From an uncultured Alphaproteobacteria bacterium (GTDB taxonomy: Bacteria; Pseudomonadota; Alphaproteobacteria; HIMB59; GCA-002718135): a stretch of DNA of 64,000 bases. Below are positions 25,865-34,997 of this stretch, piece after piece. Location of the stretch: positions 1 to 64,000 of the forward strand of contig CACIXR010000004.1 of the NCBI GenBank assembly GCA_902590695.1, in the 5' to 3' direction. Under the pieces are notes generated by a model. It saw only the letters and a program-made list of their open reading frames with translations, did no database searches and was not told the DNA's origin. The position numbers and the translations under genes are program-made. Positions within the stretch are counted from its first letter, which is position 1; every line of letters begins with the position of its first letter.

Positions 25865-26776
25865 ATGCAATTTGATTTTTTATCAGAGAGTGATCAGGCT
25901 TATTTTATACACAAAGCCTCAACCTTAGTTGAAGCTCTTCCATACATTCGAGAACATAGTGGTGATACCATTGTAATAAAATACGGTGGACATGCAATGG
26001 GAGATAAAAAACTGTCTGAGAGTTTTTCAAGAGATATTGGATTATTAAAAGAAGTAGGTGTGTCACCAATTATTATTCATGGTGGAGGACCTCAAATTGG
26101 CGAGAGACTTAAATCAAAAAATATATCAACACAATTTGTTGAAGGATTACGAGTTACTGATAAAGAAACAATTAAGGTAGTTGAAGAGGTATTATCTAAG
26201 GATATCAATTCAGAAATAGTAGAATCTATAAGTGCCTCAGGAGGAAAAGCGATAGGAGTATCTGGTAATGATAACTTAGTCACTGCAACTAAATTGAACG
26301 TGGAAATTAAAGATAGTGATTCAAATATTGAAAAAATAGTTGATATTGGTTTTGTTGGAAAACCAAAAAAATTAAACAAAGATATGCTAACTAGCTTTAT
26401 AAAAAATGATCAAATACCTGTCATATCTCCTTTAGGTAAGGATGAAAATAATTTTACATATAATATTAATGCTGACACTGTTGCAGGTTTTATAGCAGGT
26501 GAGTTACAGGCAAGTAAATTATTATTACTAACCGATGTACCTGGAATTTTAGATAAAGATGAAAAATTAATCTCATCAATAACTTTAGAAGAAGCTAAAA
26601 GTATTGCTAATAAAGAATATATTTCTGGAGGTATGAAGCCGAAAATTAATACATGTATTGATGCAATGAAAAAAGGTGTTAAAAAATCTACTATTTTAGA
26701 TGGAAGAATTCCTCATTCAGTAATATTAGAGTTATTTACTGAACATGGAATTGGTACACAAATAACAAGTAATTAA
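25865..26776 (+). CDS. argB: Acetylglutamate kinase
   Basis: Phosphorylates N-acetylglutamate, the second step of arginine synthesis. The 303-aa sequence has VIKYGGHAMGD near 38, IIHGGGPQIGERLK near 75, the substrate site EGLRVTDKETIKVVEEVL near 100, NINADTVAGFIAGELQASKLLLLTDVPG near 200 (motif NADTVAG) and YISGGMKPKI near 255. The N-terminal extension before the kinase core is typical of arginine-sensitive alphaproteobacterial enzymes. The next gene starts directly after the stop. Confidence 0.97.
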   Translation: MQFDFLSESDQAYFIHKASTLVEALPYIREHSGDTIVIKYGGHAMGDKKLSESFSRDIGLLKEVGVSPIIIHGGGPQIGERLKSKNISTQFVEGLRVTDKETIKVVEEVLSKDINSEIVESISASGGKAIGVSGNDNLVTATKLNVEIKDSDSNIEKIVDIGFVGKPKKLNKDMLTSFIKNDQIPVISPLGKDENNFTYNINADTVAGFIAGELQASKLLLLTDVPGILDKDEKLISSITLEEAKSIANKEYISGGMKPKINTCIDAMKKGVKKSTILDGRIPHSVILELFTEHGIGTQITSN

Positions 26777-27451
26777 ATGAGCTTTAAAGATAACATCAAT
26801 ACCTGGATATTTGATCTAGACAACACACTGTACTCTGCAGACAGTGGAATTTTTCAGCAAGTACATAAGTTAATGGGTGAATTTGTAGCTAAAAATTTAA
26901 ATATGGAGTTAGCTGAAGCAAAAAAACTACAAGCAAAATATTACAAACAACATGGCACAACTCTAAGAGGTATGATGGATAACCATGGCGTAGATCCTGA
27001 TTATTTTTTAGAAGAGGTTCATAAGTTAGATTACTCAATTGTTGGTCCAAATCAAAACCTTAATGATGAATTATATAAACTTGAGGGAAGAAAAATTATT
27101 TATACAAATGCAAATAAGCAACATGTCTTAGATGTATTAGAAAAAATAAATCTAACAAATTTTTTTGATGAAATATATGATATTAAAAAGGCTGATTATA
27201 TTCCTAAGCCAGAAATTTCTCCCTATGAAAAAATTATCGACTTATTTAATATCGAACCAAATAAATCAGCAATGTTTGATGATATCGCAAAAAATTTAGT
27301 TCCAGCAAAAAAAGTTGGTTTTACACCTGTCTGGGTTGATGCTGGTTATGAGAATTTTTCCGATGATATTGAAGCATCTAAAGAATATTTAGATTTTCAA
27401 ACAAGAGATTTGAGTTTATTTTTAAAAGATGTAAATGAGGGTAAAATATGA
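26777..27451 (+). CDS. HAD-family pyrimidine 5'-nucleotidase
   Basis: Haloacid-dehalogenase superfamily phosphatase (224 aa) of the pyrimidine 5'-nucleotidase/SDT1 type. The nucleophile motif is [17 protein letters not shown] (residues 10-26), motif II is [10 protein letters not shown] near 112, and motif III/IV is [14 protein letters not shown] with [17 protein letters not shown] near 178. In alphaproteobacteria it regularly sits between argB and dapD, as here. The physiological substrate is not known. It directly abuts argB and overlaps dapD by four bases. Confidence 0.9.
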   Translation: MSFKDNINTWIFDLDNTLYSADSGIFQQVHKLMGEFVAKNLNMELAEAKKLQAKYYKQHGTTLRGMMDNHGVDPDYFLEEVHKLDYSIVGPNQNLNDELYKLEGRKIIYTNANKQHVLDVLEKINLTNFFDEIYDIKKADYIPKPEISPYEKIIDLFNIEPNKSAMFDDIAKNLVPAKKVGFTPVWVDAGYENFSDDIEASKEYLDFQTRDLSLFLKDVNEGKI

Positions 27452-28272
27452 GTGATCTCGAAAAAATTATAAATGATGCCTTTGAGGAGAGAGATAATAT
27501 TAATGTCAATACTGCAGGTGATATTAGAAATGCAGTAGATGAAACTTTAAACAAACTTGATAGTGGAAGCTTAAGGGTTTGTGAAAAAATCAATAATGAA
27601 TGGCAAGTTAATCAATGGATTAAAAAGGCAATTCTTTTAAGTTTCAGATTAAATGATAATGAAATCATTAAAGCATCGCATGCCACTTGGTTTGACAAAG
27701 TAGAAAGTAAAACTGCAAATTGGACTAAAGATGATCATCTGAAAGCAGGATTTCGATATGTACCAGACGCTGTTGTAAGAAAATCTGCATTTATTGCTAA
27801 AGGTGTTGTTTTAATGCCTTCTTTTGTAAATCTTGGTGCATATGTTGATGAAGGAACAATGATTGATACTTGGGCAACAGTAGGCTCATGTGCGCAAATA
27901 GGTAAAAACTGTCATATTTCTGGAGGCGCTGGTATTGGCGGTGTACTTGAGCCTCTTCAAGCAAATCCTGTAATTATTGAAGACAATTGTTTTATTGGAG
28001 CTAGAAGTGAAGTGGCTGAAGGGGTTATTGTTGGTGAAGGTGCGGTTTTATCAATGGGTGTATTTATTGGAGCATCTACAAAAATAGTCGATCGATCAAC
28101 TGGGGAAATTCATATGGGAAAAGTTCCAGCGTATTCAGTTGTGGTACCAGGTACATTACCAGGAAAAAAAGAAGGGGATATTAATCCTTCTTTATACTGT
28201 GCAGTTATTGTTAAAAGAGTTGATGAAAAAACTAGAAGCAAAACATCAATCAATGATCTTTTAAGAGATTAA
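27448..28272 (+). CDS. dapD: Tetrahydrodipicolinate N-succinyltransferase
   Basis: Succinyl-CoA-dependent step of lysine and diaminopimelate synthesis. A helical N-terminal domain (about 100 residues) leads into a left-handed beta-helix of hexapeptide repeats, seen from [20 protein letters not shown] onward and including [23 protein letters not shown] and VEGVIVG-type turns. The C-terminus has the family [10 protein letters not shown] and [13 protein letters not shown]. Length (274 aa) is standard. It overlaps the HAD gene and dapE. Confidence 0.97.
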   Translation: MSDLEKIINDAFEERDNINVNTAGDIRNAVDETLNKLDSGSLRVCEKINNEWQVNQWIKKAILLSFRLNDNEIIKASHATWFDKVESKTANWTKDDHLKAGFRYVPDAVVRKSAFIAKGVVLMPSFVNLGAYVDEGTMIDTWATVGSCAQIGKNCHISGGAGIGGVLEPLQANPVIIEDNCFIGARSEVAEGVIVGEGAVLSMGVFIGASTKIVDRSTGEIHMGKVPAYSVVVPGTLPGKKEGDINPSLYCAVIVKRVDEKTRSKTSINDLLRD

Positions 28273-29450
28273 TGTCAGAAATTAATTTTGATCCAGTTAC
28301 TCTTACACAATCTTTAGTTAAATGTGCAAGTGTAACTCCAAAAGATGAGGGAGCTTTAACAGTCGTTGAAAATCATCTAAGTGCTATAGGATGTGACTGT
28401 CATCCATTAACTTTCTCTGGAAACAATTCTTATGAAGTAAAAAATTTATTTGCAACAGTAGGAAATGAAGGAAAACATTTTGCTTATGCTGGTCATACAG
28501 ATGTAGTTCCTGTAGGTAATGAAAGTTCATGGAAATACCCTCCTTTTTCTGCACAAATAGATGGAGGCAAACTTTATGGAAGAGGTAGCGAAGATATGAA
28601 AAGCAGTGTTGCTTGTTTCATCAGTGCCGCTAAAAGATTTGTAGATAAATATAAAAATTTTCCAGGAAAGATTTCCTTTATTATTACAGGTGATGAAGAA
28701 AGAGATTCTGTAAATGGCACACCAAGAATTCTAGAATGGGCAAGTAAACAAAATTATAAATTTGATCATTGTCTTGTTGGTGAACCAACTTCTAAAAATG
28801 AGGTCGGCGATAAAGTAAAAATTGGAAGAAGAGGATCAATTAGTTTCTTTTTTCAGGTAAAAGGTATTCAAGGACATACGGCGAATTCTCATTTAGCTGA
28901 AAATTCTTCACATCACTTAGTGAATTTATTAAATAGTATATTAGAAGAGCCGCTGGATGAAGGTAATGAAAATTTTTTACCAACATCAGTTCAAATTGCC
29001 ACTATTGATATTGGCAATCCTGTTCAAAACGTAATTCCAGAATTAGCTAAAGCAACAGTTAATATTAGATTTAATGATATGCACTCATCTGACTCACTTA
29101 TTAAATGGATTGATAATAAAATAGAAAAGATTTTCTCTAAACTGGAAAACGCTAGTTGCACTTATACATATGATGCAACAGCTGAGTCATTTTTGAATAA
29201 AGCCGGTGATTTATATAATATTATTTCAAAATCAATTTCTGATGTTACAGGCAGAAATAGCCCGCCTGAACAAGCAACCGATGGTGGTACTTCTGATGCA
29301 AGATATATAAAGAACTATTGTGAAGTAGTAGAGCTAGGTCTAAGAAATCAAACTCTTCATAAAGTAGATGAATTTGTTTTTGTTGAAGATATTATTAAAC
29401 TAGAAAGTATTTATTTTAGAATTTTAGAAAATTATTTTGATGTCAATTAA
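28272..29450 (+). CDS. dapE: Succinyl-diaminopimelate desuccinylase
   Basis: Zn-dependent M20 peptidase-family enzyme (392 aa) acting two steps after DapD. Metal-site motifs are FAYAGHTDVVPVG near 74, KLYGRGSEDMKSSVACFI near 97, the catalytic GDEERDSVNGT near 139, and ATDGGTSDARYI near 335. The usual GRGAADMKGS reads GRGSEDMKSS, a mild change that keeps the Asp ligand. The start overlaps dapD by one base, and the stop shares TTAA with the convergent dehydrogenase gene. Confidence 0.96.
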   Translation: MSEINFDPVTLTQSLVKCASVTPKDEGALTVVENHLSAIGCDCHPLTFSGNNSYEVKNLFATVGNEGKHFAYAGHTDVVPVGNESSWKYPPFSAQIDGGKLYGRGSEDMKSSVACFISAAKRFVDKYKNFPGKISFIITGDEERDSVNGTPRILEWASKQNYKFDHCLVGEPTSKNEVGDKVKIGRRGSISFFFQVKGIQGHTANSHLAENSSHHLVNLLNSILEEPLDEGNENFLPTSVQIATIDIGNPVQNVIPELAKATVNIRFNDMHSSDSLIKWIDNKIEKIFSKLENASCTYTYDATAESFLNKAGDLYNIISKSISDVTGRNSPPEQATDGGTSDARYIKNYCEVVELGLRNQTLHKVDEFVFVEDIIKLESIYFRILENYFDVN

Positions 29451-30379
29451 TATCCATTAGATGGATTAACATCTGATTTTACGTTTTTATTTTTCCTTAT
29501 TTTTTTATATTTGGAGTGCATGTATTTAACAGAAGGCTCTATGGCGGTTACACCTGCTACATGTGGTGTAATTGTTACATTTGGTAATTTCCAAAATTGA
29601 CTACTTGATTTTAAAGGTTCATTTTTAAAGACATCTAAATAAGCATAAAAATTTTTGTTTTTCTTTAAATGATTTAAAAGGTCTTTCTCTTCAATTGCAT
29701 TACCTCTACCTATATTTATTAAGCAAGAATTTTTTTTCATATTCTTTAAAAAATTTTTATCTATTATATTATTAGTTTGAGGTGTTGATGGTAAAATAGA
29801 CACGATAACATCAGAGTTTTTAATAAAACTTAGAATATTTTTACCGGTATATATTTTTATATTTTTTACTTTTTTTTGATTTTTTTTATACGCAATAACA
29901 TTATAATTTAATTTATTTAGTAATCTTGCAATATGATTACCAAGAAAGCCTAGACCTAAAATACCTACTGTTAAATTTTTATTATCAATTGGCGTCCTTT
30001 CGCCAGACCAGTAATGTTTACTTTGAGAATTTTGAAAAATTTTAAAATTTAATTGATAATTTAGTATTTGAGCTAGAGAATAATTAGCTATTCTCTCCCC
30101 CATTTCTTCATCTTTTATTCTGATTACAGGAATTTTCTTATTATAATTCTTTAGTTTTAAAATGTGATCTACGCCAGCACCCATAGAAAAAATAACTTTA
30201 AGATTTTTTAGTCTTGAAAGAATATCATCTGGTAGATTCCAAATTATAGCACAGTTTACATCATTAAATTTTTTATAATCTTTTATAGAAATTATTTTTT
30301 CGTTTTTAAAATATTTTTTTATTGTTTTTTTCCAAACATCTATTTTATCAAATGTTGTATTATGAAATAATATTGTCAT
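29447..30379 (-). CDS. GhrA-like D-2-hydroxyacid dehydrogenase
   Basis: NAD(P)-dependent D-2-hydroxyacid dehydrogenase (310 aa) of the glyoxylate/hydroxypyruvate reductase A type. Evidence: VIFSMGAGVDHI near 84, Rossmann motif VGILGLGFLGNHIARLL near 138, catalytic Arg in LINIGRGNAIEE near 222, Glu in DVFKNEPL near 252 and His in ITPHVAG near 273. It is the last gene of the nine-gene ABC transporter operon, overlapping the glycosyltransferase by four bases, so it may handle a hydroxyacid released from the imported compound. The substrate is unknown. Confidence 0.85.
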   Translation of the reverse strand: MTILFHNTTFDKIDVWKKTIKKYFKNEKIISIKDYKKFNDVNCAIIWNLPDDILSRLKNLKVIFSMGAGVDHILKLKNYNKKIPVIRIKDEEMGERIANYSLAQILNYQLNFKIFQNSQSKHYWSGERTPIDNKNLTVGILGLGFLGNHIARLLNKLNYNVIAYKKNQKKVKNIKIYTGKNILSFIKNSDVIVSILPSTPQTNNIIDKNFLKNMKKNSCLINIGRGNAIEEKDLLNHLKKNKNFYAYLDVFKNEPLKSSSQFWKLPNVTITPHVAGVTAIEPSVKYMHSKYKKIRKNKNVKSDVNPSNGY

Positions 30380-31479
30380 TGAATTTCTTTAATTAAATCA
30401 TTGTATTTTTTGATTTGAATATCCCAGTTAAGTTCATTTTCTGCTCTAATTTTAGCATTTTGACCAAGTTTTAATCTATTTTCTTTATTATCTATTAAGC
30501 TTTTTATTGCTTCATCTAATTCATCAATATCTTTTATTATTAAGCCTGTTTTATTGTGTATTACTGCTTCAGGAGTACCACCTATATTAGATGCTATTGA
30601 TGGTATTTTGAAATTTGCTGCTTCTATGTAGGCTATACCAAATCCTTCAATTGATTTCGCTGAACTCTCATCTAGAGTTGGCATTATCATTAAATCAATA
30701 TTAGAAAATATATAATTTTTTTGGTTTTCATTAACGGTGCCAACTAAATTTACATGATCTTGAAGATTGTATTCTTTAATTTTATTTTTAATACTATCTA
30801 GCTCCTCACCTTCTCCTGCAATTATGTATTGAATATCAGGAAAATATTTTTTTAAGTTCATTATAGATTTTAAAATTAAAGCATGACCTTTTCTCTTTTC
30901 AAGTCTTGCAAGAGTAAGTAATGTTGGCGAGCCTTGATTTAAATTTATATTTTCTTCAATATAATTTTTTTTAATATTAATACCTGGGTATATTATTTTA
31001 ACATTTTTAAAATTATTACTTAATTTATTTAGTAAATTTTTCGTGTAGTTTGAATTTACTACTATTGCATTTACATTTTCTAATATTTTTTTTACACGTT
31101 TATGATGTTTATCGTTTTTAATTATTATTTCATTACCATGAGCTAAGCTGATAACTGGTATTTTATTTTTCTTAAGAAAATCTATTGGTACTTCAAGGCT
31201 TTTCCAACTATCGCTAATTACTGCATTAATTTTTGATGAAAAATGTATTTTTTTAAGTTCATTAAATTTTTTTCTATTTCTTAAAATCTTTATACCTCGA
31301 AATCTTTTTGTAGAAAAATTTATTTCATTTTGATCAAAAATATTATCTTCTTTAAAATTTTGTTGATCTGCTAATACAATTACATCTTTGGAACGACTTA
31401 GATGCAACGCTAAATTGTACATTAGGGTTTCTATCCCTCCAACTCTTGATGGAAAACATTGTGTTAATATAATTATCAT
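30376..31479 (-). CDS. GT4-family glycosyltransferase
   Basis: Retaining glycosyltransferase with the GT-B fold (367 aa). Family features are the N-terminal QCFPSRVGGIETLMYNLA, ALAHGNEIII-type sequence near 115, the nucleotide-sugar region LLTLARLEKRKGHALIL near 188, IIAGEGEELDSI near 217, and the E-x7-E type site GFGIAYIEAANFKIPSIASN near 275. The acceptor and donor are not evident. A glycosyltransferase inside a sugar importer operon is unusual; it could be a co-located surface-glycan gene or could act in a phosphorylase-like or storage reaction. It starts 22 bases after the Gfo/Idh/MocA gene. Confidence 0.87.
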   Translation of the reverse strand: MIIILTQCFPSRVGGIETLMYNLALHLSRSKDVIVLADQQNFKEDNIFDQNEINFSTKRFRGIKILRNRKKFNELKKIHFSSKINAVISDSWKSLEVPIDFLKKNKIPVISLAHGNEIIIKNDKHHKRVKKILENVNAIVVNSNYTKNLLNKLSNNFKNVKIIYPGINIKKNYIEENINLNQGSPTLLTLARLEKRKGHALILKSIMNLKKYFPDIQYIIAGEGEELDSIKNKIKEYNLQDHVNLVGTVNENQKNYIFSNIDLMIMPTLDESSAKSIEGFGIAYIEAANFKIPSIASNIGGTPEAVIHNKTGLIIKDIDELDEAIKSLIDNKENRLKLGQNAKIRAENELNWDIQIKKYNDLIKEIQ

Positions 31480-31501
31480 TTAAATTTAAAGAATTTAAAA
31501 T

Positions 31502-32509
31502 TTACGATATATTAATATCGATTGGAGTACCTTTAGCAATTGATTCCTTCATTGCAAATACAACTCTTTCTGCTTCTAAAGCAGCCTGTAAATTTACTGC
31601 TGGTTTTTGATCAAAAACGCAATCCTCAATAAATTTATCTAAGCCTCTCTTTAAGCACCCATCAACTTTTGAGTCTATAGTTGGCCAATTAGCTATATCT
31701 GGCTTCATATAATTTGTTTCTGTTTGCATCTGCAAACCCATTGATGATCCTTCTATAATAATTGATCCTTTGTCACCTATAACATGAAGTGCTGGGTCTA
31801 GTGGTTCGGGTTGATTTTTAGGCAAAACCCAAGATGTTTCAAAGGAAGCTAAACTTCCATCATCAAATTTCATGATTGCCATTACAGCATCATGCGAGTC
31901 ATATTCCTTACATTCTCTAATAACTGCCTCTGCAAAAACTCTTACTGGCTTTGATTTATTAATGGACATAGTCATTTGAATATCATGAATCAAAGTTGAG
32001 GATAAAAGGTCAGTCCATGGAGCATAAATTTCAATTCCAAACCTGTTACCCCTTCTTCGTGCAAAACAAGATACGATATTGCCAATTTCATCATTTTTAA
32101 CTTTTTCTTTCATTAATTTGTATCGCGGATCTTCATGAAGAATAAAATTTACAGAAATAATTTTTTTATGATCTTTTATTTTATCGACTAACTCATGTAT
32201 TTTTTTCAAATTTCTACCGAGAGGTTTTTCTAGTAAAATTTTTAAACCTTTTTTTACTGACATAACAGCAGGCTCTATTCTGATTTGTTCAGGTGTAGCA
32301 ATACTAATAGCATCTAATGTTTCAGTGTTTATTAATTTTGTAAAATCTTCATAAGCTTTACAATTAAATGATTGTGCAACAGAATTAACCTTTTCTTTAT
32401 CAACATCACAAACAGCAACAAGCTCAGAATTAGGATTTCTAAAAAAAGCTTCTGCATGAAATGTACCAACTAGACCAGTTCCAATAACTGCAATTTTTAA
32501 TTTACTCAT
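31502..32509 (-). CDS. Gfo/Idh/MocA-family dehydrogenase (inositol/sugar type)
   Basis: NAD(P)-dependent oxidoreductase of 335 aa. The Rossmann motif IAVIGTGLVGTFHAEAFF (residues 5-22) is followed by ISIATPEQIR, the catalytic EKPLGRN near 94 with Lys, and a C-terminal domain with the typical LIHDIQMTMSI near 170 (His-Asp pair). Such enzymes oxidise inositols, sugars or sugar acids. It overlaps the MalG-type permease by one base, placing substrate oxidation directly with import. Confidence 0.88.
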   Translation of the reverse strand: MSKLKIAVIGTGLVGTFHAEAFFRNPNSELVAVCDVDKEKVNSVAQSFNCKAYEDFTKLINTETLDAISIATPEQIRIEPAVMSVKKGLKILLEKPLGRNLKKIHELVDKIKDHKKIISVNFILHEDPRYKLMKEKVKNDEIGNIVSCFARRRGNRFGIEIYAPWTDLLSSTLIHDIQMTMSINKSKPVRVFAEAVIRECKEYDSHDAVMAIMKFDDGSLASFETSWVLPKNQPEPLDPALHVIGDKGSIIIEGSSMGLQMQTETNYMKPDIANWPTIDSKVDGCLKRGLDKFIEDCVFDQKPAVNLQAALEAERVVFAMKESIAKGTPIDINIS

Positions 32510-33342
32510 TATTTATCACTTCCCGATAATACTACTTTTGTAATATATTGTTGGAAAAAAATCATTAGTATTGTGACTGGAATTAAAGTAATTATTGCTG
32601 CTGCAGCTTGTTGACCAATTTTAATGTCTATAGTGCTCCTAAATAATCCAAGAGCTACAGTAGAAATTTTCAAATTATTAGTAAATATTAAAGGTGTTAA
32701 AAATTCAACCCAAGATAAAATAAATGCAAATATGAAGGCTGCTATTAAACCAGGTCTCAATAAAGGGAAAATAATGTGAATTAAAAGCTGTAGAGTAGAA
32801 CAACCATCAATTTTTGCAGCTTCCTCCACCTCAACAGGTAGTTTATCAATAAATGATTTTAAAATCCAAATCACAAAAGGTAATGTAAAGGCAGTATAAG
32901 GAACAACTAGACTTAAAATAGTGTCATCTAGTTGATATGAAACTAATATAACAAATAAGGGAATTACAAAAAGTATTGTTGGAAGAAAATAAATAGAAAT
33001 TAAAGTTCCAAGAATAATATTTTTGGCTGGTAAATTTAATCTTGCGAGTGAGTAGGCTGCTGGAAAAGCTAAAATTATGCATAAAAAAGATGTGAGGAAT
33101 GAAACAATAAGACTATTCTTAATACCTTCATAAATATTAGATATATGATTAGGTTTCAAAACCTCAGCAAAATGAGTAAATATAATTTCTGTTGGAAAAA
33201 AAGACAAATTTCTAGATCTAATTATATTTTCGGGTTGTATGCTTGTTAATATCAAACCGTAAAGTGGAAAAAACATTATTAAAAATACTATGAGAGCAGA
33301 AAAATAAATAAAAAAATTTTTTAGAATTAAATTTTTTTTCAT
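32509..33342 (-). CDS. Sugar ABC transporter permease, MalG type
   Basis: Inner-membrane permease of the carbohydrate CUT1 family (277 aa, six helices). The ATPase-docking EAA loop is VEEAAKIDGCSTLQLLIHII (residues about 174-193). The N-terminal FPLYGLILTSIQPEN is typical of MalG-like subunits. It overlaps the MalF-type permease by four bases, and the two form the translocation pore. The operon has no ATP-binding subunit, so it must share one encoded elsewhere. Confidence 0.92.
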   Translation of the reverse strand: MKKNLILKNFFIYFSALIVFLIMFFPLYGLILTSIQPENIIRSRNLSFFPTEIIFTHFAEVLKPNHISNIYEGIKNSLIVSFLTSFLCIILAFPAAYSLARLNLPAKNIILGTLISIYFLPTILFVIPLFVILVSYQLDDTILSLVVPYTAFTLPFVIWILKSFIDKLPVEVEEAAKIDGCSTLQLLIHIIFPLLRPGLIAAFIFAFILSWVEFLTPLIFTNNLKISTVALGLFRSTIDIKIGQQAAAAIITLIPVTILMIFFQQYITKVVLSGSDK

Positions 33343-34268
33343 TTATTACCCCAAAAAAATTTCATTAAAAATCTTGATATAGTTGGAATTAATACAACAG
33401 CTAAAGTAATTATTAACAAAACATAGGCTGCTGCTGAAGCTCGGCCTAGATTAAAAGTTTCAAATGCTTCTTGATAGATGAAATAATTTAATGTGGTTGT
33501 CCCACCCCCAGGACCTCCTCTTGTAAGAACAAAAATTGTATCAAATGATTTCATAGCTAAAACAAATTGTATCAAGAAAAGTGGTATCGCAATTGGTAAC
33601 ATTAAAGGAAATAAAATGTTCGAAAACCTTTGGAATACATTTGCTCCGTCAACTGAAGCAGCCTCAAAAACTTCTGAGGGTAAACTTTGAAGCCCCGATA
33701 AAAAAAATAATGTCATGAAAGGAATTGCTTTCCAAATTTCAGCAATAGCTATTACATGAAGGGCTACTAGTGGATCTGCTAGCCAAATTTTATAACCTGA
33801 TATGACTCCTAATTGATATAATAAAGCATTTAAAAACCCAGTATCAGCATGAAACATTTGTCCCCACAGTACACCAGAAACAACAGATGGCACTGCCCAA
33901 GGCAATACAATCATGACTCTTAAAAATGCTTTTCCAATAAATTTTTCATTTAAAAGAAGTGCGATCAGGAAAGAAAGTATTGTTGTACACACGCAGATTA
34001 AAAAACCAAAATAAATGGTTCTTAATACAGAACTTGTAAAAAAATAATTACTTATTAAAAATTCAAAGTTTTTAAATTGAATAAATTTTTTTATTTTTAA
34101 GCGAATTATATCATATTCGGCAAAACTTATTACAAAAGTGAATATAGCTGGATATAAATAAGTTATAAAAACTAGAATTAAAGAAGGAAGTATTAGTGTG
34201 AAAGCAAGAATTTTTTCTCTTGAAAATTTGAATTGAGAATTACTTGGTTGGTTTAAAAGATCTGTCAT
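33339..34268 (-). CDS. Sugar ABC transporter permease, MalF type
   Basis: Second pore subunit of the CUT1-type importer (309 aa, six to seven helices). Family motifs include LPSLILVFITYLYPAIFTFV at the first helix, VLPWAVPSVVSGVLWGQMF near 140, the EAA loop FEAASVDGANVFQRFSNILF near 205 and LTRGGPGGGTTTLNYFIYQEAF-type sequence near 257 (core TRGGPGGGT). The start lies 29 bases inside the metallo-beta-lactamase-fold gene, an unusually long overlap that implies translational coupling. Confidence 0.92.
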   Translation of the reverse strand: MTDLLNQPSNSQFKFSREKILAFTLILPSLILVFITYLYPAIFTFVISFAEYDIIRLKIKKFIQFKNFEFLISNYFFTSSVLRTIYFGFLICVCTTILSFLIALLLNEKFIGKAFLRVMIVLPWAVPSVVSGVLWGQMFHADTGFLNALLYQLGVISGYKIWLADPLVALHVIAIAEIWKAIPFMTLFFLSGLQSLPSEVFEAASVDGANVFQRFSNILFPLMLPIAIPLFLIQFVLAMKSFDTIFVLTRGGPGGGTTTLNYFIYQEAFETFNLGRASAAAYVLLIITLAVVLIPTISRFLMKFFWGNK

Positions 34269-34995
34269 GTCCTGGAATTACAAGATCTGGTTTATAGCTT
34301 TGTGCTTTATCTAGTGATTCATTTAATTGTTTTAAATTTGCTTCTGGATACCATCTAGAAAATTTTCTTTCACAATACTCTTCCTTTGTCATAGTTTGAT
34401 CACCAGCAATTAAAATAGTTTCATCATTACTTTTAACTATAAAAGATATATGGCCATTTGTATGTCCCGGAGTCGTTATTGCATAGACATTTTCAATAAT
34501 TTTTGTCTCATTATCATCTGAGATTTCAATTATTTTTCCCATCATTGATTTTTTAGCATCTACAATTTCTTTCCCCTCAATAGCCACCATATCATCAAAT
34601 TCTTTGCTTCCAATAATCCAAGGTTTATTTCTAAAATGAACAATAGAAGCTGCATGATCAGAATGTGTATGAGTAGTAGCTACTATATCGATATCTTCAT
34701 ATGTTAAATTTTTTGAAGCCAGCGCTCTCTTTAATATAGAATAAAAACCGATATGATAATTACCAGGATCAACTAAAATATTTTTCTCACCTCTAATTAG
34801 TGTAGTTGAAGCTACTGGTAAAAAACCAACATTTGTATCAAAAATTGGTCCATCATCAGTAGTTACACCCATAAGCTTTTCCATCTCATCAAGTTGTTGT
34901 TCTGGATGAGAAGCAAACATATAAATTAATTCGCTATTGTGATAACTAAATCTTAAAGTTACGGGATTTATTAAAATATCAACAGTAGTATTCAT
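34240..34995 (-). CDS. Metallo-beta-lactamase-fold hydrolase
   Basis: A 251-aa MBL-fold protein. The dinuclear Zn site motif is ATTHTHSDHAASIVHF (H-x-H-x-D-H near residue 110), with further ligands in TTPGHTNGHISF near 172, IAGDQTM near 198 and the final VIPGHDRSF. ATG at 34995 is preferred; a TTG at 35001 overlaps the upstream TGA. Relatives include lactonases and thioesterases, so a lactone formed by the neighbouring dehydrogenase is one possible substrate, but this is inference. It lies between the TIM-barrel gene and the permeases. Confidence 0.85.
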   Translation of the reverse strand: MNTTVDILINPVTLRFSYHNSELIYMFASHPEQQLDEMEKLMGVTTDDGPIFDTNVGFLPVASTTLIRGEKNILVDPGNYHIGFYSILKRALASKNLTYEDIDIVATTHTHSDHAASIVHFRNKPWIIGSKEFDDMVAIEGKEIVDAKKSMMGKIIEISDDNETKIIENVYAITTPGHTNGHISFIVKSNDETILIAGDQTMTKEEYCERKFSRWYPEANLKQLNESLDKAQSYKPDLVIPGHDRSFKPTK

Positions 34996-34997
34996 TC

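Noticed and set aside
34240..34995. MBL-fold protein as a quorum-quenching acyl-homoserine lactonase.
   Set aside because: The H-x-H-x-D-H motif is shared by many MBL families, and the operon context is nutrient uptake, not signalling.
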